Shown one piece after another: positions 43,750-50,776 of a stretch of DNA of 64,000 nucleotides. How positions within the stretch are numbered: the first letter of the stretch is position 1; each line of letters starts with the position of its first letter. The notes below the pieces were generated by a model, which searched no databases, had not been told where the DNA came from, and saw only the letters and a list, made by a program, of their open reading frames with translations. The position numbers and the translations under genes were made by a program. Source of the DNA: Labilibacter marinus (GTDB lineage Bacteria; Bacteroidota; Bacteroidia; Bacteroidales; Marinilabiliaceae); the NCBI RefSeq assembly GCF_001659685.2, contig NZ_LXYE02000049.1, positions 1-64,000 on the forward strand, given 5' to 3'.

Positions 43750-45258
43750 TTAATTCTGAGGTCGTGATTCAAGTGATTGAACCACTTTGTCGATTCCCAA
43801 AGAACCACCTTTTACAGGAGGAAATTCTTTAAACGTGGATAAAAATTGCCCCACTAACTCTTGTGCTGGTACAAATAACCACATGTTATCACCATACCAT
43901 CGAGTATACATGGCCGACTCCCAAGATACTTCGAAAGGATCAGCTCTTAAATTAATTACCAATGGCCAAGCCGGTGTTTTTCTGTAAGCCTCATTAATTG
44001 ATCCTTCCATAATAGTAAAATGGATTTTCCAATTATTATATCTTAAAGCATTTAAGTTAGCGCCTGCGTCAAAATAAAAGATCTCTTTTCTTGGATGTTC
44101 TTCAGTTGAACCCTTCCAAGCATCCATCATATTATATCCATCTAAGTGTACCTTAAATGTTTTATCGTTTGCTTTGTAACCTGTTAACAGTTTTTCTTTT
44201 ACATCAGGTACACCTGCTGCAGCCAATAAGGTTGGCATCATATCTTCATGCGAATGAATGTTGTTGTTAATGGTTCCTGGTTTAATTACGTCAGGCCATC
44301 TAATTACACAAGGAACACGGAATCCACCTTCCCAAGTACTTCCTTTTTCTCCTGCAAAAGGAGTGGTACCTCCATCAGGCCAGGTAAATTTCTCCGCTCC
44401 ATTATCTGTTGAATACATGATAATGGTATTGTCAATGATTTTTAGTTCTTCTAATTTTGCTAAAACCGTACCAATGGCTTTATCATGTTCTACCATTCCA
44501 TCTGGATAAAGACCAATACCTGTTACGCCTGTACTTTCATCTTTTAGATGCGTCCAAACATGCATACGTGTTGCGCTCAACCAAACAAAGAAAGGCTTGC
44601 CAGCATTGTGTGCATTTTCAATAAATTTAATGGCAGCTGCGGTAAATTCATCATCGGCAGTTTCCATTCTCTTTCTGGTTAATGGACCTGTATCTTCAAC
44701 TTTTCCGTCAGAATAAGAGTGAATAACTCCTCTTGGACCAAATTTCTTATGAAACGCTTCGTCTTTTGGATAATAATAAGTCTCTGGCTCTTCCTCTGCG
44801 TTTAAGTGGTATAGATTACCAAAAAACTCATCAAAACCATGGTTGGTAGGTAAATGCTCATCTCTATCTCCTAAGTGATTTTTACCAAACTGGCCAGAAG
44901 TATATCCTTGCTCTTTTAATAGCTCAGCAATAGTGGGTTGATCGTCCTGTATACCTTGCTTTGCGCCAGGCATACCAATGGTTAATAAACCTGTTCTGAA
45001 AGGGTGCTGACCTAATACAAAAGCGGCTCTACCAGCAGTACACGATTGCTGTGCATACCAATCGGTAAATACCGCACCTTCTTTACCAATACGGTCAATA
45101 TTTGGTGTTTGGTATCCCATCATACCTTGGTTGTTAATACTAATGTTTGAGTATCCTATGTCATCTCCCCAAATAACTAGGATATTGGGTTTCTTAGTTT
45201 TTGCTTGCCCCATACTAACTAAGGCTATAAGTGCAAGCGTTAAAAATGTTGTTTTCAT
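43750..45258 (-). CDS. Secreted type I formylglycine-dependent sulfatase
   Basis: A 502-residue arylsulfatase-type enzyme with a signal peptide (1-19). Metal and active-site motifs: WGDDIGYSNIS near 30-40, QSCTAGRAAFVLGQ with Cys73 expected to be turned into formylglycine (C-x-A-x-R form), GKNHLGD near 125, and STDNGAEKFTWPDGG near 283-297. It removes sulfate esters from sulfated glycans or small molecules, in the periplasm or outside. No sulfatase-maturating enzyme or PUL is adjacent. Specificity is not assignable. Confidence 0.88.
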   Translation of the reverse strand: MKTTFLTLALIALVSMGQAKTKKPNILVIWGDDIGYSNISINNQGMMGYQTPNIDRIGKEGAVFTDWYAQQSCTAGRAAFVLGQHPFRTGLLTIGMPGAKQGIQDDQPTIAELLKEQGYTSGQFGKNHLGDRDEHLPTNHGFDEFFGNLYHLNAEEEPETYYYPKDEAFHKKFGPRGVIHSYSDGKVEDTGPLTRKRMETADDEFTAAAIKFIENAHNAGKPFFVWLSATRMHVWTHLKDESTGVTGIGLYPDGMVEHDKAIGTVLAKLEELKIIDNTIIMYSTDNGAEKFTWPDGGTTPFAGEKGSTWEGGFRVPCVIRWPDVIKPGTINNNIHSHEDMMPTLLAAAGVPDVKEKLLTGYKANDKTFKVHLDGYNMMDAWKGSTEEHPRKEIFYFDAGANLNALRYNNWKIHFTIMEGSINEAYRKTPAWPLVINLRADPFEVSWESAMYTRWYGDNMWLFVPAQELVGQFLSTFKEFPPVKGGSLGIDKVVQSLESRPQN

Positions 45259-45449
45259 TCTTTAAAGTTTAAGTTTAAAATGTATTGATCAATATGTTTA
45301 TAGGTTAAAACAAATATCTGTAATAAAAATGTTAATGTAAATAGCTAGTGTATATTCAATTCAGAATATGTTTAATTGCCTATTAAACTTCATTGATGCA
45401 TTTATTGTTCATTAATACGGTATTGCGTTATGCATCTGATATGCGTTTG

Positions 45450-45497
45450 ATTATATACAACAACTATCCATTTGTATGGACAGTTGTTGTATATAAT
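45450..45497. repeat. Long hairpin, 16-bp perfect stem
   Basis: Arms 45450-45465 (ATTATATACAACAACT) and 45482-45497 are exact complements. After one mismatch, TCCA/TGGA adds four pairs around the loop TTTGTA. It lies about 190 bp upstream of the sulfatase start. Very stable for AT-rich DNA; terminator, cruciform or end of a mobile repeat are all possible. Confidence 0.55.
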
Positions 45498-45654
45498 ATT
45501 CAATTATTAAACTTATAAATTATTGATGTGTAGTAAACCTTTTAGATATGTTGAAGGATGCTGTAATGTAAGGTCTATAGTTTGTATCACACAAACAGAA
45601 GTTGCTTTTTCACCTTTGATAAAGTGCGTTAAGAAAATCGAAAAATGTAACATA

Positions 45655-45694
45655 AAAATCAAAGCTGTTTGAGCGAAGCGAGTTCTTTGATTTT
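45655..45694. repeat. Palindromic element with GAGCGAAGCGAG loop
   Basis: Arms AAAATCAAAG (45655-45664) and CTTTGATTTT (45685-45694) flank a 20-nt loop holding GAGCGAAGCGAG. From memory, similar sequences recur between genes in Bacteroidota, so this is probably a copy of a dispersed intergenic repeat. Confidence 0.5.
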
Positions 45695-46009
45695 AGTCAA
45701 ATGATTTGATTTTTAGCCATTTTATCAGTAGTGGCGGTCTTCTTTGTTTCCTTTCTTCGACTGAAGGAAGAATTGGAGTATAACGTAAATCATGAACTCA
45801 AAAAAATAAGCCTTGTGAGCTAAAGGAAAAGCCTGTCGGCTTGAGACAAAAGAAGTTATTTCAATTGAGAATAGTTTTACGAGATAATGGAGAATTTAAA
45901 ACAGGGGTTGAAGCTATTCAACCCTTGTTTTATTTATTGGTTTTTATCAATTATGGGTTAACTATCTATAATAAGCGCATGGTAAATGTCTGGAAGCTAG
46001 TAGTACAGC

Positions 46010-46180
46010 GGTTTTAGTGGTGTTTTTAATGGTAAATATGACAGGTTGACCGGTTTAACTGGTGTTTCAGTTGGTAAATATGACGGGTTGGCTGGTTTAG
46101 CTTATGTTTTCGTCCGTTAATATGACGGGTTGGCTGGTTTGGGTGACAGGTTGACTGGTTTTGTGTTCGGGTAAATAAAA
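46010..46180 (+). repeat. Degenerate tandem repeat, unit about 42 bp
   Basis: Units begin near 46031 and 46073 (GGTAAATATGAC) with a third shorter copy near 46116 and partial copies at each end. The shared core is TGAC(A/G)GGTTG(A/G)C(T/C)GGTTT. Copies differ by several bases and lack conserved spacers, so not CRISPR. No protein frame runs through. Confidence 0.55.
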
Positions 46181-46444
46181 ACAAAAAAGGCTTATTTAGA
46201 ATATTTATTGATATGAAATAATCTATATGATTAGTAGTGTAAAATACTAAATTGCATGGAGATAATTCCTCAGAGTGGGTGTATTTTGCTCTAGGAATTA
46301 TATGAGCTAAGAGATTTAAATTAAATAATCGAACAATTTAGGTGTGTTATTTATGCCCATAAGGCATGTATTGTACACCTTTAGATAATTTAAAAGAAAA
46401 ATAAACGCACCAAGGTGATTATGCTTGGAAGTTAGCAAAAATAC

Positions 46445-47185
46445 ATGAAGAACAGAGAACAAGCACATTGGACAGAATTAAGATATGATTACTATATTTC
46501 AGGGAGAAGGCTGTTTTTTGATGGTTTGTTTACCTCTGGAATATTACTTCTATCCTATGCAATTGAAGTTGGATTTAAAGCATTGATATCTGAATATAAA
46601 ACCAACGAAATTCAAAAAGGATTTAAAGCCTGCAAGAACTCTCATGATTTATTAGCGTTGAAGAAGTTCATGGATTCATGGGAAATAGGTGAAGAATTAA
46701 CCGTTTCAGAAGATTTTTTAAGGTATATAACATTGAATTTCAATAGATATCCTAAACAAATAACAGAATCGCAAAAAGAATGGGCAAACGAGATTGGTTC
46801 AATGCCAATTGGAATAGATTATTTGATTTATTTTGACAATTTAATTATTCAGATTAATAAGGAAATAATAAGAAAGACAAACAGCGTTGATTGTAATATT
46901 GTGTTAAAAGCATTGAATGATATACAGGGAATTGAAAGTCGAATATTTTTTCATCAGAATATAAATGCAAGAGAATGTATAAATTCAACATTGCAAGCAA
47001 TGACAGGAAGAAACCAAAGTATAGAAATTATTAAAAATGTTCTAAATAACGAAGACTTGATGTTCTATCAGGGTTTTGAAACATTTTTAGCAATTGGTTT
47101 AGGAAACGATGATAAGATAATAGAGCAGTCAAATGCAAATAACTTTAGACTTCCAAACAAGGAAAATAGTGTCTGGAGAAATTAA
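46445..47185 (+). CDS. HEPN-like domain protein, cassette-like
   Basis: A 246-residue cytoplasmic protein whose first 80 residues resemble HEPN-type helical domains: YYISGRRLFFDGLFTSGILL, then SYAIEVGFKALI followed by a K-x-SHDLLALKKF stretch. I do not see the R-x4-6-H RNase motif of active HEPN toxins, so nuclease activity is not supported. The rest is helical and unfamiliar. It stands alone with cassette-like junction DNA behind it (the 22-nt block also found at 3375). No partner nucleotidyltransferase or antitoxin gene is adjacent. Confidence 0.55.
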   Translation: MKNREQAHWTELRYDYYISGRRLFFDGLFTSGILLLSYAIEVGFKALISEYKTNEIQKGFKACKNSHDLLALKKFMDSWEIGEELTVSEDFLRYITLNFNRYPKQITESQKEWANEIGSMPIGIDYLIYFDNLIIQINKEIIRKTNSVDCNIVLKALNDIQGIESRIFFHQNINARECINSTLQAMTGRNQSIEIIKNVLNNEDLMFYQGFETFLAIGLGNDDKIIEQSNANNFRLPNKENSVWRN

Positions 47186-47419
47186 GTACTTTTGCTAACA
47201 ATAAATAAAAGGCATAGGCTGTCGGCATAAATTTGATGGTTTAGCTCTTTGAATGAGTTCGCCGAAACTTTTGCTTCGGCAGTAAAAAGAATAAATTTAT
47301 AACCAAAACAAAAGCTTCGGTCATGTGTAACTATGGTAGTTTGGCTTTTCAAATCATCCCACGAATCTTACATAGTACGTTAAGGTTAATTCAGGCAAGA
47401 AGGGTTATAAATTTAAATA
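47186..47419. repeat. Cassette junction with hairpin
   Basis: Contains the 22-nt block at 47197-47218 shared exactly with 3375-3396, the hairpin GCCGAA / TTCGGC (47261-47280, 8-nt loop), and outer arms ATAAATTT (47227-47234) / AAATTTAT (47293-47300). No gene. Confidence 0.5.
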
Positions 47420-48067
47420 ATGAAGTATTTAAAGTGCATTTTGATAATCATAGTAGTAGTTAGTTGTTCAAAACCATTGGATTATAAAGTTGATAAAGTA
47501 TTTGAATCACTTGTGGATAATGATTATTGTCAAATTGAGTTGTATTTCCCAAAATTAACAACTGCAAAAGGCGATGTTTCTGAATTGAATAAAATTCTTG
47601 AAAAGTATGCGGATTTAGAGTATTATACTCATAGGTGTGATGAAGCTAAAAATGAAAAGACTATAATTAAAGGAGATTTTGAAATAGCACTTTTGAAAGA
47701 CACGATTCTCTCTATTGAATTTTTAACACTAATTGTCCATTTTGGAGGAAATAGAATGGATACAGTTTATCATTCAATAGTGATGAATCCCAATAAAATA
47801 AATGAAAAGGAGTTTTCTTATTTTCAACTGAGTCCTGAATTTATATTTCCCAAATTTGACAGAGGAATACTTAAGCCATATGTTAAGAAATTCAATGAGT
47901 TAAACAATAAGAGTATAAATCTTTTAGCTTATGAAATAGACAGTAATTATAGGATAACTTGGGGAATGACAAAGGATAAGTTCGTAATATATGTTGGAGG
48001 AGAAGGAGAATGCTTTGGGTATGATAAAATTGAAATACCGATGAGTATAATTAATAGTATGCGCTAG
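47420..48067 (+). CDS. Lipoprotein of unknown function, DUF3298-like
   Basis: A 215-residue protein with lipoprotein signal IIIVVVSC (lipid Cys16). The body is a beta-rich domain; the end of it (SNYRITWGMTKDKFVIYVGG, then GYDKIEIPMSII) resembles the RsiV/DUF3298 C-terminal fold that binds small proteins or glycans, but similarity is weak. Anchored in a membrane, facing periplasm or surface. It follows a cassette-type junction. Function unknown. Confidence 0.5.
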   Translation: MKYLKCILIIIVVVSCSKPLDYKVDKVFESLVDNDYCQIELYFPKLTTAKGDVSELNKILEKYADLEYYTHRCDEAKNEKTIIKGDFEIALLKDTILSIEFLTLIVHFGGNRMDTVYHSIVMNPNKINEKEFSYFQLSPEFIFPKFDRGILKPYVKKFNELNNKSINLLAYEIDSNYRITWGMTKDKFVIYVGGEGECFGYDKIEIPMSIINSMR

Positions 48068-48275
48068 TAGATTCGCAAAAAAAGAGAACTTGACCCCTTA
48101 ACCCTTTCCCAGAAACGTGTGCGAAGCTCTTATTTCATGAGTCTCTTATTAATTCGTCAATTTCTATTCTAGCTTAATTGACAAGTTAATGTTCAATGAT
48201 AAAATAGCTTTGGTAGTAACAAGTTATTTCTTTAATGCCAACATCCATTTTGCCTTACAATAATGAATAAACAAT

Positions 48276-48283
48276 TATATTTG
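48276..48283 (+). promoter_or_regulatory. -7 box upstream of the BamA-like gene
   Basis: TATATTTG matches TAnnTTTG, 38 nt before the start codon. The nearest TTTG (48249-48252) is 23 nt upstream, longer than the usual 18-20. Confidence 0.35.
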
Positions 48284-48321
48284 CTTATACATTCGTAATT
48301 TCACCTAACAATTGATCCCGT

Positions 48322-49440
48322 ATGAAATGGAAATCACTTTTCCTTCTTGTTATCACATGTATTAGCCTATCTACTCATGCACAGGATTCAACCGAAGCTA
48401 AGTCGGATTCTGCTAAAAAGGTAAGATATGCAGCTATACCTATTATCAACTACAATAGAAGCCTAGGGTTGGTTGCTGGCGCTATGGGATCGATGTATTA
48501 TAAGATCAATAAAAAAGATACTATTTCGCCATCTTCATCTACTATGCTCATGGGTATTTATACCACCAGTAAAAGTAGTTTTGGTTTGGCCGTTCAACAG
48601 TTATATTTAAATGAAGATAGATGGCGGATTAAAGTAATTGCTGGTACAGGGCAAATATTTTTTCAATATTTTCAGGGTCTGCCAGGCTTTACGGGAGGTT
48701 ATGGCAGTTATAACGATAATGGAATCTGGATTGATTATCAAACCAACATGGTATTCTTTCGCACCGATGTGAAACGACAAATTGTTCCTCATTTTTATGG
48801 TGGATTAGAAGCCACCATCTCCAGAGCTAAAACCGAGTTTGACATTAAAAACCCTATAACGGGAGAAAAGTATACCCAAGAAGCTGACATTAATATGTTG
48901 GGCTACAATCTACTTTATGATAATCGAGACCATGTAAATTATCCAACCCAAGGTTACTTTATACAATTCAGCAATAACTTTATTCGCGAAGGTTTAGGTG
49001 CTTCAAGCGATTATGAAAATTATAAAATGTCCTTCAATTATTTTTGGGATATAAAAAACAATGAAAAATCGATACTGGTACCTCGTGTATTCGCAGATAT
49101 ATCAGCAGGTGATGTGCCTTTTCAAGGAGAAAATACCATTGGAGGCGATGACTTAAGAGGTTACACGCAAGGCAAATATAGAGGCAAACAGATTTATGCG
49201 ATTCAAGCAGAGTTACGCCAGCATCTGTACAAAAAGTTTGGTATGGTTGCTTTTTTAGGAGCCGGTACCGCCACAAATGAATTTTCGGAAATAGGACATT
49301 CTGAATTCCTCCCTAGCGTAGGTGTTGGGGTACGCTATCGTATGATAGAAAAAGAAAAAATTAACGTGGGGATTGATGTTGGAGCAGGAAAGGATGATTG
49401 GAGTTTATCCTTTAGGATTGGAGAAACTTTTGGAAGATAG
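48322..49440 (+). CDS. BamA/TamA-family outer membrane barrel protein
   Basis: A 372-residue protein with a signal peptide (1-20, cleavage near THAQ) and a bacterial surface-antigen (Omp85 C-terminal) barrel. Landmarks are LLYDNRDHVNYPTQGYF near 192-208 and GGDDLRGYTQGKYRGKQIYA near 273-292, the D15-type loop and strand pattern. It has no POTRA domains, so it is probably not the general assembly factor but a reduced homologue of the kind common in Bacteroidota. Cargo unknown. It lies 69 bp upstream of a DUF481 barrel protein with the same orientation. Confidence 0.82.
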   Translation: MKWKSLFLLVITCISLSTHAQDSTEAKSDSAKKVRYAAIPIINYNRSLGLVAGAMGSMYYKINKKDTISPSSSTMLMGIYTTSKSSFGLAVQQLYLNEDRWRIKVIAGTGQIFFQYFQGLPGFTGGYGSYNDNGIWIDYQTNMVFFRTDVKRQIVPHFYGGLEATISRAKTEFDIKNPITGEKYTQEADINMLGYNLLYDNRDHVNYPTQGYFIQFSNNFIREGLGASSDYENYKMSFNYFWDIKNNEKSILVPRVFADISAGDVPFQGENTIGGDDLRGYTQGKYRGKQIYAIQAELRQHLYKKFGMVAFLGAGTATNEFSEIGHSEFLPSVGVGVRYRMIEKEKINVGIDVGAGKDDWSLSFRIGETFGR

Positions 49441-49509
49441 TATCTGATTTAAAATGTTGTTAGATTTGTTAAACCGAAGCCAATAAAAAAGTAATTACTC
49501 ATTCATCTC

Positions 49510-50532
49510 ATGAAATCAATATTACACGCTATACTGCTTATTTTTGCGCTGAGTACTATTCATCATCATGTTCACGCTCAAAAGGATTCTGTACGTTTTT
49601 CTAATGGAGACCTTATTGTTGGCGAAATAAAAACGATGGATAAGGGCGTTCTAACCATGAAAACGGACTATAGTGATAAGGACTTTTTAATTGAGTGGAA
49701 AGAAGTTGCTTGGGTAAAAACACAATCACATTTTCTTATTATGCTTAAGGAAGGCTATCAATATTATAGCACCTTGGTATCAGAAAATGATTCAATTGTT
49801 AAGGCCATTAATAACGAAAATAAGTTTACAACCTTTAAAATACAATCAATAGTATACTTAAACTCATACGATGATGGTTTTAAGGATAGGTTTAGCGCCG
49901 CTATAGATATTGGTATTGATTTGGCAAAAACAAACCAAATGAGAAAACTGACAAGTAGTTTTCAGATGGGTTATAAAACTAACAAGTGGTCTTCTGATAT
50001 ATTGTTTAATACATTACAAAGTGTTCAAGATGATACGGATCCCATACAGCGTAGTGATGGCTCGGCAAACTTTAGATATGTGCTTCCTAAAAATTGGTAT
50101 TGCATAACTACCTTATCTATATTATCAAATACCGAGCAAAAAATAGATATGCGTTATAATATGCAACAAGGTTTTGGTCATTTTTTTACTCGAACAAACA
50201 GCGCTTTTTGGGGAGGTAAAATAGGCGTTAACCGAAATATGGAGAAGTACTCCAATGAACCAGAAGGTAAAAATTCATGGGAGTCATACTTGGGTACAGA
50301 GCTAAATTTGTATGATGTGGGCGACTTGAGCCTAAGTGTTGGGGTTATATCTTATTTTGGATTAACAGAAAAAGGACGTTTCAGGACGGATGCTAATATT
50401 AACTTCAAATATGACTTACCGCTAGATTTCTATGTAAAAATAGGGACTTCAATGAACTTTGATAACCAACCATCAGAAGGTTCAAGTAAGTACGATTACG
50501 TATTTCAAACTGGTTTTGGATGGGAATGGTAA
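49510..50532 (+). CDS. DUF481 outer membrane protein
   Basis: A 340-residue protein: signal peptide (1-23, cleavage near VHAQ), a small N-terminal SH3-like part (RFSNGDLIVGEIKTMDKGVL, about 28-47, then LTMKTDYSDKDFLIEWKEV), and a barrel from about 120 onward typical of DUF481 (YdiY-like), ending in the aromatic TGFGWEW. Function of the family is unknown. It follows the BamA-like gene and precedes the polysaccharide regulator after 244 bp. Confidence 0.8.
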   Translation: MKSILHAILLIFALSTIHHHVHAQKDSVRFSNGDLIVGEIKTMDKGVLTMKTDYSDKDFLIEWKEVAWVKTQSHFLIMLKEGYQYYSTLVSENDSIVKAINNENKFTTFKIQSIVYLNSYDDGFKDRFSAAIDIGIDLAKTNQMRKLTSSFQMGYKTNKWSSDILFNTLQSVQDDTDPIQRSDGSANFRYVLPKNWYCITTLSILSNTEQKIDMRYNMQQGFGHFFTRTNSAFWGGKIGVNRNMEKYSNEPEGKNSWESYLGTELNLYDVGDLSLSVGVISYFGLTEKGRFRTDANINFKYDLPLDFYVKIGTSMNFDNQPSEGSSKYDYVFQTGFGWEW

Positions 50533-50719
50533 AGTGATGTTAATGGATTTAGTTTTTACTATACACCAAGGTAATTGTGTTTAATATTCTTGAAAACAGC
50601 TCCCTACTCATTCTTAAAAATGAGGAGAACTCCGCAGTGCTTTCCCCTCTTGATTTTTAGGCAGGGTGGTATATTATAGATTTGTTTCAATGCATTTCTA
50701 CTGACTATCCAACCTTCCT

Positions 50720-50749
50720 TTTGCAAAAGAAAGTAAAATTGTTAATTTG
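50720..50749 (+). promoter_or_regulatory. Near-consensus promoter of the PUL regulator
   Basis: TTTG (50720-50723), 19-nt spacer, TAATTTG (50743-50749). The -7 box lacks one base of the consensus. The start codon is 28 nt downstream. Confidence 0.4.
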
Positions 50750-50776
50750 TAACTCCGTTCATAAAATCCCGAAACA

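Larger units (their letters stand above)
45259..46444. other. Gene-free interval with hairpins and tandem repeats
   Basis: About 1.2 kb between divergent genes with no convincing frame; a 48-codon ATG frame at 45526 runs into a hairpin and I do not believe it. The parts are a 16-bp hairpin (45450-45497), a GAGCGAAGCGAG element (45655-45694) followed by a smaller CTTTCTTC/GAAGGAAG hairpin near 45755, and degenerate tandem repeats (46010-46180). Confidence 0.5.

Noticed and set aside
45526-45672. 48-codon frame in the gene-free interval
   Set aside because: Cys- and Lys-rich without family match, and it ends inside the GAGCGAAGCGAG hairpin element.
46010-46180. Possible CRISPR array
   Set aside because: Units vary in sequence and length, no constant repeat with unique spacers, and no cas genes.
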